A program made the translations under genes and the position numbers. 64,000 nucleotides of DNA, from assembly GCA_029834535.1 (NCBI GenBank), contig JAQMWT010000349.1:62001-126000 (forward strand). Reading direction: 5' to 3'. Each line of letters begins with the position of its first letter. Positions within the stretch are counted from its first letter, which is position 1. The notes under the pieces are model-generated. The model saw only the letters and a program-made list of their open reading frames with translations, made no database searches and had not been told where the DNA came from. Source of the DNA: Chrysophaeum taylorii (taxonomy: Eukaryota > Sar > Pelagophyceae > Pelagomonadales > Pelagomonadaceae). Shown one piece after another: positions 24,801 to 34,253 of the stretch.

Positions 24801-27545
24801 GCTTGGCTGCATCGTTGGCATCGAGGATGGCCACGACGAGGGTAAACTCGTCGGATTCGACGAAGGAGCTGCGGTCGGTGCGGGCGTCGGAGCTTTGGTG
24901 GGAGGCGACGATGGCAAGGGGCTGGGGACGCTCATTGGCGACGCGGACGGAGCCGCAGACGGTGTCCCAGTCGGCTGGCTCGAGGGCAATGGACTCGGAA
25001 TGCTGCTAGGTATTCTCGAGGGACACACCGTAGGCACAGAGCTTGGCGTGATGGAAGGCAGCGGCGATGGATTCGCTGTTGGGAGCGAGATTGGTACTAC
25101 GGTTGGGACTGCGCTGGGATTTGAGCTAGGTGGTATCGTAGGCGTCGACGATGGCGTCGACGAGGGAGCGCTTGTCGGATCATCCGAGGGAGGAGCGGTC
25201 GGCGCAGTAGTCGGAGCCGCTGTGGGAAGCGACGATGGCCACAAGCTTGGCGTGCTCGACGGCGCCGTAGACGGAACTCCAGTAGGAATTTTGGTTGGTT
25301 GGCTGGATGGAGATGCACTAGGACTGCTCGAGGGACATGCTGTGGGCCACGAGCTCGGCATACTCGACGGCAACGGAGACGGGTGCGTCGTCGGGGTTGA
25401 AAAAGGAGCTGATGTCGGCATCGCAGTCGGGCTTGAGCTTGGCTGCATGGTTGGCATCAAGGACGGCCACGACGAGGGAGCTGCGGTCGGCGCGGGCGTC
25501 GGAGCTTTGGAGGGAGGCGACGACGACGAGGAGCTGGGCATACTCGTTGGATCTGTCGAGGGCGTGGTGCTCGGGGTTTTGGTGGGAAGAAGCGATGGCC
25601 AGGAGCTTGGCGTGCTCGACGGCATTGGCGACGGATCTGCCGAGGGCAGCGCAGACGGTTTTGTCGAAGGGCAAGCGCTCGGAATGCTTGTAGGGAGGCT
25701 CGAGGGACTCGCGGTAGGTGTTGAGGTCGGCAAGCTCGAAGGCAGCGTGGATGGAATCATCGTGGGCGAGTCGAACGGAGCTAGCGACGGTAACATTGTG
25801 GGAAGGAAACTGGGCTGATTCGAAGGTGTTGACGACGGCAACGGCACCGGAAGAATCGTCGGATCGGCAGACGGTGCGACCGTCGGCGCAGAACTCGGAG
25901 TATTTGTTGGAAAGGGCGACGGAACAGAGCTGGGCGCGATCGACGGCGTCGTCGAAGGACGAGCCGATGGCGCCGCGGACGGCAACGTCGAGGGTCCAGC
26001 GCTTGGCGCGCTCCTCGGCGTCAAGGATGGCGCCGAGCTCGGCGCAAAGGACGGAAGGGGCGTCGGAGAAGAGGTTGGCTTCCGCGACGGCGACAACGTA
26101 GGACTCGAGCTCGGCGTAGTCGAAGGCGCGGTCGAAGGCTTTGTTGAAGGCGCAAAACTCGGCAGGCTGCTCGGCGCGGTCGTGGGGCTCGCGCTCGGTA
26201 CCGCCGTCGGCATCGAGACTGGCGTCGAGGATGGCATCCAAGTTGGAAAAAAGGTTGGCTGCGCGGTGGGAGTAGACGACGGCGCGTCCGTCGGGATGGC
26301 CGACGGCGCGAGAGTAGGGTCGCGCGACGGCGCGAGAGTAGGGTCGCGCAAGATGGTAAAGACGTAGGCAGAGCCTGTGTTCCAACTCCCGGAATCTTCG
26401 CCGTACGCGCCTGCGACGATCGTGTTGTCGTACAGAGCCACAGCACGGCCAAAATAATCGTTGGACGTGCCGTCGACGGCGACGAGCTTAGCGACCTGAG
26501 ACGTCGCGAGGCTACCGTACTCGAACGCGTAAGCCGCGCCCGCGTCTGTGCCCTGGTCGTCGTCACCAGTGGCACCAACGACGATCGTGTTGCCGCGAAT
26601 CGCGACCGATCGGCCAAACCAGTGGTTCGCTCCGCCGTCGCTCGCGGTGAGCTTGGCGAGCTGAACGTAAGCGGAGCCGGAGTAGCGGAAGACGTACGCG
26701 GCGCCTTCGTTGTTGACGTCGTCAACATCCGCGTACCTCGCACCGGCGACGATCGTGTCGTCAAAGATAGCCACGGTTTCGCCGAGACGAGCCTCCCTGT
26801 TGGCATCGCTCGCGGTGAGCTTGGCGACCTGGACGCATCTTTCAAAAACGTATACGGCGCCCGCGTCGAAGTCGACGTCGTCGTCGCGCGACGATCCGAC
26901 GACGATCGTGTTGTTGAATATCGCCACAGCATACCCAAAGTAGTCGCTGTCGCCGCCGTCGCTCGCGGTGAGCTTGCACAGCTGAGCGTAGGTGGAGGCG
27001 TCGAAGACGTAAACAGCGCCCGCGTTCTCGTACTTTCCGTCGTCGAAGATGGAACCGACGACGATCGTGCGATCAAAAATCGCCACGGACCACCCAAAAT
27101 AGTCGTACTCGCTACCGTCGCTCGCCGTGAGCTTGGCGAGCTGGCCGTAGGTCTTGCTGCTGAAAACGTAAGCCGCGCCCGCGTTTATTCCGCGATCGTC
27201 GTCGTACCTCGCCCCGACGACGATCGTCTCCTCGTAGATTGCGACCGCGTTCCCGAATTCGTCGCTGGAGTCGCCGTCGCTCGCAACGAGTTTCGCGACC
27301 TGGGCGTACGTCGTTGCACTGAACACGTAGGCCGCGCCCTCGTTGGAGTTTTCGTCGTTGTCTCCATACGCCCCGACGACAATCGTGTCCCCAAAGATGG
27401 CCACCGTCGTCCCCAACGAGTCGAAGGCGCTTTCGTCGCTCGCACTCAATTTGGCCACCTCCTCGACACTCGTCAGCCGCCGCGCAAACGTCCCGCCATA
27501 TCCTTGCGCAGCCGCTAGAAGACTGACAAGAACTGCTGCGATCAT
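12819..27545 (-). CDS. Gene B: giant FG-GAP / PT-stalk / REJ / GPS-like multi-spanning receptor-like protein
   Basis: Complete paralogue, about 4,827 residues. Exons: 27545-18781, 18697-18355, 18300-18010, 17903-12819; introns 83, 54 and 106 bp. ATG 27545 gives a signal peptide (MIAAVLVSLLAAAQG); upstream in-frame codons lack ATG. Order: seven FG-GAP repeats (about 30-395), PT/PS stalk (about 400-2627), conserved STVVLASM domain, REJ-type region (about 2830-3500), then a GPS-like motif with conserved Cys and Trp near residue 3820. Seven hydrophobic segments lie near 3883-3905, 3996-4016, 4064-4091, 4521-4545, 4555-4586, 4701-4723 and 4731-4756, with a 430-residue acidic/Ser-rich loop between the third and fourth. 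REJ plus GPS plus several helices recalls polycystin-1-type proteins, but there is no room for a PLAT domain after the first helix and no channel signature is evident. Signalling or adhesion role is inferred. Confidence 0.88.
12870..13020 (-). repeat. RSSS(I/F)LR repeats in the gene B C-terminal tail
   Basis: After the last hydrophobic segment the tail reads repeated R-S-S-S-I-L-R/T and R-T-S-S-F units (about nine), from a short GA-rich DNA repeat. Gene C ends instead in a shorter Ser/Arg tail, so the expansion is specific to B, at least against C. Arg-x-x-Ser sites suit basophilic kinases; that is inference only. Confidence 0.75.
20941..25392 (-). repeat. 636-bp higher-order repeat in gene B stalk
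   Basis: A landmark (GGCAACGG on the plus strand) sits at 20941, 21577, 22213, 22849, 23461, 24097, 24733 and 25369: six spacings of exactly 636 bp and one of 612. Each unit encodes 212 residues and consists of two homologous halves of about 106 residues, one containing FSIPTT(H/Q)PSPLPS and the other ISLPTANPSPLPS. Copies are nearly identical over long stretches, pointing to recent amplification or gene conversion. The array continues more weakly on both sides. Confidence 0.92.
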
Positions 27546-27950
27546 CAGTTTGCCATAAGATATGGTTTCACTTAATAATAACCCCGGGTGGCACTCTACT
27601 ACTACTTTCAAACAACCTTGGTATATGCCTCGGCGACGGCTGAGAGCAGCAGGGTGGAGATTGGCGCGAGCACGGCGGTTTGCAGCTTGTGTCGCGCGCG
27701 CGCTTTAGAAAGCTGAGGTCAGGAGACAACAGCGTACATTGATATTGACATTAAGGGGACTGCTGGCCTTCTCTCAAAAGACAGCAGCAAAGGAGGCCAT
27801 CGTGCCGCCGCAAGGGATATAGGTACATATTGGAGTTTCTGAGACTACCTGGAAACGGCCGGGAAAATACAGAATCCTCCGGATAGTTATTAGTGTTTTT
27901 GCCACTAATTAATATAACGGTCGTCGAAAATGACGTCCCGATAATAATAA
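27546..27950. other. 5' flank of gene B; nothing recognised
   Basis: About 400 bp before the gene B start codon. It is AT-richer towards 27890-27950 and contains no open frame or repeat I can name. The promoter is presumably here, but no core element is clear. Confidence 0.4.
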
Positions 27951-28560
27951 GGGAAAAGTCAAGTTTCCAACTACCATATAAGTTTGGTCACCATAAACCT
28001 TCAACAATTTTGGTCACTTGAGTTTAGTCGATCCGTATCTTTTGGTTGACCAAACTTGTACTCTTAGAGACCGCAAACATACGGTTCGTCGTGACAAAAC
28101 AAGGCCTTGTTCGTGATCAAGCTTTCAGCGGTTCTGCACGTCGTCGCGCTGTGGTGACTCCGGAGCGTCCTTCGACTTCGAAACGAACACGGTATCGATG
28201 CGGGTTTCGTCGTCGCTCGGGTCGAGCGGGAGCGTGGTGGTAACACGCCGACGTCGGTTGACCACGACGCCGAGAAAGAAAACAACAAGTCTAAGCGTGC
28301 CCAGACGAAGGTAAACGACTGTGAGAGATCGCCTAGTACGCTGTCGCAGCTCAGAGCGCGCAAATACGAGGCACCACTTTACTCGATCTAACCAAGATGC
28401 CAAGTTCAGCATGTGTGTTCTCGAGGCCGACTTGCAGCAGTCACACAAGTTGACGGCGCGTACAACATGGTCTACAGCGCGACAGCGCTGTCGTTCAAGT
28501 GCTATATGCAAGATGCAGCTTTTATGTGCGTGCTGGTCGTTGTGACGTGCAAGTAGACAA
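27951..28560 (+). mobile_element. Truncated copy of an inverted-repeat DNA element (AAGTTTGRTCA family)
   Basis: Starts GGGAAAAGTCAAGTTTCC. Its first 120 bp match, base for base in long blocks, the reverse complement of the element end at 59141 (ATAAGTTTGGTCACC, TAAACCTTCAACAA, GATCCGTAT). Internal sequence at 28110-28370 also matches the interior of that second copy, including GTTCTGCA..CG and CTGTCGCAGCTCAGAG. The far end is missing, and LINE-derived sequence begins a few hundred bases on. The transposon superfamily is not identified. Confidence 0.65.
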
Positions 28561-28824
28561 TACCGTCACGTGTGTTGTAAAAGGCACACCTGCTCTCGGG
28601 ACCTTCTTGCCGACAAAAAAAGATCCAGCTATCGCGCGAAGCACTTCTGCGAGGCCGTGTCGGTCCTCATCAAGGGCTTTATGGAGGGCAAGTCAGGCGG
28701 CTCGCTGGCCGGTGAGCACCCGGAAAGTCCGCGCTGGGAATCATGGGGTTCGCTCGGTTGGGCAGAGCGCGACGGACAGGTCGATTGTTCGTGGACCAAC
28801 ACGTCCGCGGCCTGCGACGCTTTT

Positions 28825-28996
28825 GCACGACCTCGCACAAGACCGCGCGCAGTGGCGGTCCACCATCAACAAGTCCGTCCTCGTCCCTCGCCTCTGCCCC
28901 AACTGCGCGATTTTCCTCTGTGATTCCGTACCGGCTCCTGCCGGTCCGGCCTGGCTCCCATGCTCGGGAGAGGTCTGATGTTAGTTAGTTAGTTAG
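28825..28996 (+). mobile_element. LINE 3' end with (TTAG)n tail
   Basis: Matches the 3' end of the LINE at 53390-55372 from CGACCTCGCACAAGACCGCG onward. One frame reads DLAQDRAQWRSTINKS, the usual end of a LINE reverse-transcriptase ORF. It ends GGGAGAGGTCTGATG followed by four TTAG units, then three TCAG units. Only the last 170 bp are present, as expected for strong 5' truncation. Confidence 0.7.
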
Positions 28997-29051
28997 TCAG
29001 TCAGTCAGGCGGATCTTCTCGGCATATGCGTTTGATAGACATCTGCAACAA

Positions 29052-29130
29052 TAACTAACTAACTTCAGACCTCTCCCGAGCATGGGACCGACAGGCCGGA
29101 CCGACAGGAGCCAGTCCGGAATCACGGCCC
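29052..29130 (-). mobile_element. Second LINE 3' end, opposite strand
   Basis: On the minus strand the sequence ends CATGCTCGGGAGAGGTCTGAA and then (GTTA)n, the same 3' end and tail as the copy at 28825-28996. The two therefore meet tail to tail with about 45 bp between their tails. Confidence 0.65.
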
Positions 29131-29301
29131 TGTAGACGAGGAGCGCCGAAAAAAAGGTCGGTCGGCGGAGAGTGACCATCAAGCTTGTTGTCGCCATGCG
29201 ACGAGGAGAGAGACCGCGATGTGGCTGACAACCAACTCGTCGATAACCTTCCGTCTGCCCCCCCCCGGCCATACCCCGTCCCACACTGGGAACGTTCCGG
29301 C

Positions 29302-29353
29302 TGCCAACCATCCTAGTAGTCGTCGAATAGGTGCCAACCATCCTAGTAGTCGT
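29302..29353. repeat. Short direct repeat, 2 copies
   Basis: TGCCAACCATCCTAGTAGTC occurs at 29302 and again at 29332 (30-bp period), 90 bp beyond the stop codon of the ABCG gene. Confidence 0.8.
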
Positions 29354-29442
29354 ATGTATATCATACTTGGGAGGTGAAAGAAGCCCACCCCACGTTGTCC
29401 TTGGCACCACATATCCACGCATAAAAAAAGAGGCGGGGCTTG

Positions 29443-31245
29443 TTAGAAAAAGGCGAGATGGGGTCGGCGGTGGGTTTTGGCGAGGGGGGGGGGCTCGGCG
29501 AGGAGCGCGAAGTGGGGCTTGGAATTTTTGAGGGTGCGATACGTCTGGAGGTAGGAGGAACCGAGGATGAGGGACTGGGCCGTGAGGGCTCTCTTGACGG
29601 TGGAATGTCGGAAGTCGAGGCGGTCGAGGGCGTCCTCGCCGGTGAGGGTACCGGGGGGGCCGCGTTTTCGGGGCTTAAAGACGAGACCGGTGAACTCGTT
29701 GACGGCCAAGGCCTCGAAACCCCACTTCACCAGGGAGATGGTGGGGAGCCAGCGGAGAAGTTTTGGGGTGGACTCGACCGAGATGTTCGCGCCGTTGAAG
29801 ACGACGCTGAGGACGATGACGACCGGGAATACGGCGAGCGCGGCGTCGGTCGAAGGCGCGAGAGCGCCGACGAGGAGGCCGAGCGCCGAAGACGCTACGG
29901 TGTTAAGGGTCGTGACGCCGAGGAACGTAAGGAACTTGCGCATCGTGCGCTGGAGCCTCGCGAGGGGGTAGACGACAACCCCGAAGAGCGCGGAGAGCGT
30001 GGCGACGAGAGGTACCTCGGCCGCGACCTTGGAGAGGAGGTAGGGGAACGCGCCGTAGAGGTCCCTCTCCCCGAGGACGATCTGCTTCTCCTTGGGAAAG
30101 GTTCTGATCGACGAGGCAACGGCGAGATTCGTGCTCCCGATGATACTCAGGGACAGCAGGCCAAACCTGTCCTGGATCGACGCCTGGGTATCGTCGAGGG
30201 CGTAAATCCCGCCGTAGATCAGCGCCGTCATGAGCTGTTGGGCGGCCTTGACCGCGTTCGCGCCTTTGGCCCGACCGACGTCCCGCGCCGCCCGCGCGTA
30301 CAGGAGCCGGAACTGGGTCCACGGACTCGCGCGCGCGCGCACAACGTTGTCGTCGTTGTCGTTCGCGGTCGCCCGTTGGTGATGCTTGCCTCTCGCCGAG
30401 GTCGCGGCCTTGGCGGCGATTTTCTCGAGCCGACGCCGACTCGCTGTCTCGTCCTCGACATCGACCGAAACCACCGCCAGCGCGTGCTCTGCACGAGAGG
30501 CCGAGCGCCGCGGAAATCCGAGGGAAGCAAAGTACGCGTCGCACAGACTTATCGGTCCCGAGTACATGAGCTCGCCTTCGGACAACAAAATCAGATCGTC
30601 GAACATGTCGAAGACCGCTGCCGAGGGCTGGTGGATCACGCACACGACCGTCCGGCCCTCGTCGGCGAGCGCCCGGAGGGCTCGGGCAACTCGTTCCGCG
30701 CTGTACGAGTCGAGCCCGCTCGTAGGCTCGTCCAAAAACACGCACTCCGGATCGTCCAGCAACTCCCGCGCAATCGACAAACGCCGCCGCTCGCCCCCCG
30801 ATATGCCCCCCACGGTCGTATCCTTCACCTTGGACAGCCCCGTCTTGGCCAACGCCCCCGCGACCCTTTTGTCCTGTTCTTCTTCGCTCAACCGAGCGAG
30901 CTTCAGACGGACCGCGAACTCCAACGTCTCCCGAACGGTGCTGTACTCGTAGAACAAATCGCTCTGCTGCACGAAGGCGATCCGCGACGGCACGCCCTCG
31001 ACATGCCCCGACGCGGTCAACGACTTGGACGCCTTGAGCCGCGAGGCAATCGTCTTTAGCAGAGTCGACTTCCCCGCGCCGCTCGGACCGCACACGGCCA
31101 CAAGTCGACCCGGCGAAGCCGTTCCCGAGATCTCGTGCAGCAGCTTCTTCCCGCCGACCTCCACGCTGATTCGACGCCACTCCACAACGGGCCCTTCGCC
31201 GCGGCACACAACGAACAACAACCACCACCACATCTTCAACTTCAT
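29443..31245 (-). CDS. ABCG-type (White/Eye-pigment family) ABC half-transporter
   Basis: Single exon, 600 residues from ATG 31245; the upstream in-frame GTG at 31296 is not a plausible eukaryotic start. Nucleotide-binding domain first, then the membrane domain, the reverse order typical of ABCG. Walker A GPSGAGKST is at 53-61, Gln at 93-94 (Q-loop), signature ISGGERRRLS at 148-157, Walker B CVFLDEP at 168-174 and the switch His at 205. About five hydrophobic segments follow in 315-540. The family exports lipids, sterols or xenobiotics as dimers; the substrate cannot be told here. The N-terminus (MWWWLLFVVC) is unusually hydrophobic. The usual last helix is weak, and the final 15 or so residues are read through a 10-G run at 29484-29493, so the C-terminus may be shifted by a homopolymer error. 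It lies between B and C with no obvious functional link. Confidence 0.9.
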   Translation of the reverse strand: MKLKMWWWLLFVVCRGEGPVVEWRRISVEVGGKKLLHEISGTASPGRLVAVCGPSGAGKSTLLKTIASRLKASKSLTASGHVEGVPSRIAFVQQSDLFYEYSTVRETLEFAVRLKLARLSEEEQDKRVAGALAKTGLSKVKDTTVGGISGGERRRLSIARELLDDPECVFLDEPTSGLDSYSAERVARALRALADEGRTVVCVIHQPSAAVFDMFDDLILLSEGELMYSGPISLCDAYFASLGFPRRSASRAEHALAVVSVDVEDETASRRRLEKIAAKAATSARGKHHQRATANDNDDNVVRARASPWTQFRLLYARAARDVGRAKGANAVKAAQQLMTALIYGGIYALDDTQASIQDRFGLLSLSIIGSTNLAVASSIRTFPKEKQIVLGERDLYGAFPYLLSKVAAEVPLVATLSALFGVVVYPLARLQRTMRKFLTFLGVTTLNTVASSALGLLVGALAPSTDAALAVFPVVIVLSVVFNGANISVESTPKLLRWLPTISLVKWGFEALAVNEFTGLVFKPRKRGPPGTLTGEDALDRLDFRHSTVKRALTAQSLILGSSYLQTYRTLKNSKPHFALLAEPPPLAKTHRRPHLAFF

Positions 31246-31476
31246 AACTTCGAAACTTGCCCTCCTTGTGACCCTGGTGGGTAGCCGCGACACCACGCCG
31301 ATTTTTAGTTGGTGGCGATGCTACGTGAGAATATGCTTTCGGATTATTAACGGGGGGCATCTCTGGATCTCTCGAACGGATCTTGTGCATATCGGGCGAC
31401 TTGCCGGTCCGGCTTTAAATCTGCTGCTCGAGGAAGTGTCGCAGGGAATCTGAAGAATCAAGAAACAGCAGCACCG

Positions 31477-34013
31477 ATGCGAGCATTCTCGGACGCTCTC
31501 GCGCGGCACTTTCAGACTCCGATTCGTCCTGGCGAGTCGGTCGAGGTCGTCCAGGACTTGGTTAGCGGGGCGGTTGTGCTCGGACTGTCCAGTGCATCCG
31601 CTAAAACGCCGACGCCGGCACTACTACTTTCGCGTCGAGACGACGATCGCCCAGACCGTCACCGTCGTATCTTGGCGGGCGACGCGGAAAATCGTGTCCC
31701 TCGTCCGGCGATGCGAGCGACGAGCCGACAGCCCATTCGGCCGAGTAGTTCGTGTGCGCTCAAAGAGAGTTGTCGTCATCATCACCCGAGCTTGGGTGAT
31801 CGAGCTAAGAGACAACCTGATCCAGCACCTCGAGACGACCAAGGCGGCGCAAGAAGGGCGCGCTACCGCAGCCGAGCGCGTACGGAACCAGGCCCACGCC
31901 GAGACTCTCGATGTTGAAACGGAGTTAGCCATGGCCGAGGCGGGGTTGAGGCCGAGCAGAAGTACGAGGACGAGTTTCGGGATGCCGCACGTCGGGAGGA
32001 GCGACACCGGGTCCGGAACGAGCGCCTAGTTTTGCCGCCGCAAGGGAGAAGCAGTACAACCGCGAAGGTGCAGCAATCCATCGGCGAGCTCACTGAACGC
32101 GACCAAGGCCCAGTCACAGGAGGCGGCAAGAGAGGCTGGCGGTCGAGGCGCGAGGAACCGACTTAAGAAATTGGACCCTAGGGACGTGCGACAACTCAAG
32201 GACAAACACGCCGCCGTCAACCAGGAGGCGAAATAAATGGAGATCGAGGTCGCGGTTGCCGAGGGCCACGTAGGAAGAGATCGAGCGGCTGCGGGAGCGG
32301 ATCGCGGGCTTCGAGAAGCTGAACGCAGAAGTGCGGGTACCGCGGAAGCCGTCCGGCAAGGGATCCGGCAAGGGCGCGCCGTGGGACTCGAAGCTCGGGG
32401 CGAAGTTCTCGCCTCTCGGATTGCGTCTTCGAAAATTTCCGAGAGGTCCTGGCTTGGGTCGTCGAGGCGGTCGCCGGCCCAGAGCGGGCGAGAGACAATG
32501 AGCTCCCGTCCGAACGCTTCATTCGCGACCTGCGCTCAGAGATGGGCGTCCTTCAAGAGACCGCCGTCGCCCTCGCTCTGGGCTACGGTGACGTCGTCGA
32601 CGCGCCGACGGACGCGTCGCCGCTTGACGGCAAATTTTTTGCTACCAGCCGTAAGTTTTTTGCTCCCGCCCGTGTCACGACAAACCCGGCTGCGAGACAG
32701 AGAACTGGACGTGCACAGCGCGTACGAGATCTCCGACTAGAGCACGGCGGGCGAGGCCATGGCGATCGCCAATCGGTTCGGCGACCTGAGTCGAGCGCTC
32801 CAGCTCGTTCGTCCAGCTCGTTCGTCAAGTTCACCAGGCGCGCTATATACGGAGCCGACGTCGCGACGGTTCTCGAGTTCCAGCCAGCCTCCTTCAGAGT
32901 CTGCCAGGATAATCCACAACTCGTCGTCGCGACCGCCGAGTACGAGGCCTTCGACACCGAGATCGCTACGTACCCCCAGTTCCTCGAGATCCGGGCTGGA
33001 TCGGCGAAGCTGTCCATCGACGGCCAATCCTCGTTGCCGTTCGGGCATACGGCTCTACTCTCCGACTGACTCCAACGATCCAGAGACCATGCTCGACGCG
33101 CTCCGGTGCCGCGGCAGCACGTTGGAGTGAGGGGGGGTCCATGCGCTACGTTGGCGACGGGCGGCGGTCAAACAGACGTCGGAGCTACAGAAGGAAGGCC
33201 TTCGATGGCACGCGGCGGAACTCGAGTTTAGCACCTTGAAGTTTAACAACGCCGCCTTCTTCAACATATGAGCGTCGAAAGCTGCGCCGGTGTCGTCTCG
33301 TGCCAACGGGACCACATCTTTGTCCGTGCCGCCGCCACGAGTTTTGCGGCCAAGCGCCAGCGACACGTCGCCGAAGAGGTCGCTGGTCGAACGACAACAA
33401 CGAAGACTAAAAACGCGTGATCGAGATGACGGAGGACGCCTCGCCACGAGCAGCGACGACGTTCAAAGAGCGTCGATGGAGGCGGCTCGTCGTGGTCGGC
33501 AGAACCGCAAGGCGCAGGCTGCCGCGCGCCGGGAGGCGGCGATGGAGCACCATCGCCGCCGCGGCTGTCGAGAAGGCCCTCTTCTGAGCGCGCCAGATGA
33601 ACGACTACGCCAGGGCCCTGGAGGCCACGAAAGTGACGAAACCTGTCGTCGACGAGCTTGAACTCCTCGAGAAGGCCCAGCTCTCGACGGTCAAGAAGCG
33701 ACTCGACGCGGCACTTAAGCAGCTACCGAGCGACGCTGCGCGGTCGAACGTCCTCGAGCCGAACATCGAGAGGTACGTCATAAGCATGGGTATGGGTTAC
33801 CTCAAAACCAAGTCATACACATCGGGAAAGGACGACCCGACGATCGGCCAGGCCGGTTCCAAGGCCAAGGTCGAAATTTTTCTCACGGCGCACCTCAAAA
33901 AGTACGAAAAGAGTTGGTTGCCGAGGCAGAAGTCCGAGCGTGTCGACGGCAGCCGCCAGTGCTTCGGACCGCGACGACCCAGCGTGTCGATCTCGACGCG
34001 AGGCGGCACTTGA
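31477..34013 (+). pseudogene. Block of broken coding-like sequence with coiled-coil character, unidentified
   Basis: Runs of protein-like sequence keep changing frame on the plus strand. Around 31790-32030 the reading is coiled-coil (ELRDNLIQHLETTKAAQ, then AEQKYEDEFRDAARREERHR). Around 32290-32420 it reads EIERLRERIAGFEKLNAEV and PWDSKLGAKFSPLGLRL. The longest clean piece, 33597-34013, reads ARALEATKVTKPVVDELELL and EPNIERYVISMGMGYLKTKS. I know of no family with this combination. It could be one large decayed gene or several mobile-element fragments. It lies head to head with the ABCG gene. Confidence 0.35.
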
Positions 34014-34253
34014 GTGTTGGCGAGCTCAAGGTTGAGGAGTGCCGCGCGTCTCGCCACCAACGAGTGGCAGCTACCGACGATCGCCGCGGCGTTGGTTGGT
34101 TCACGCGTCGAAGTGGCCCCAGCGTGCAAAAGGCGCAGTCTAAAAGCCCGCACGACCCGGCCCACGGACATTCCCAACGCGCCGAATGTTGTGTTTGGAG
34201 CCGATGGTATCGTGCAGAGTAGATCCGCGTAGGGGCCAATACACCTCACCCCG

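Noticed and set aside
20650-25818. A 1,722-codon plus-strand open frame rich in Gly/Val/Asp
   Set aside because: It is antisense to the gene B stalk. The minus strand carries the signal peptide, propeller, conserved introns and REJ region, and P/S/T codons make this antisense frame stop-free automatically.
27545-27611. Upstream in-frame TTG/GTG codons as starts (27611, 31296, 53315)
   Set aside because: Eukaryotic context; the nearby ATGs give good signal peptides or protein starts.
28979-29063. TTAGTTAG tracts as possible interstitial telomere repeats
   Set aside because: Both tracts sit exactly at LINE 3' ends and are the elements' own tails.
29440-31059. A 539-codon plus-strand frame opposite the ABCG gene
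   Set aside because: The minus strand has every ABC motif in order; the plus frame is a GC-rich shadow.
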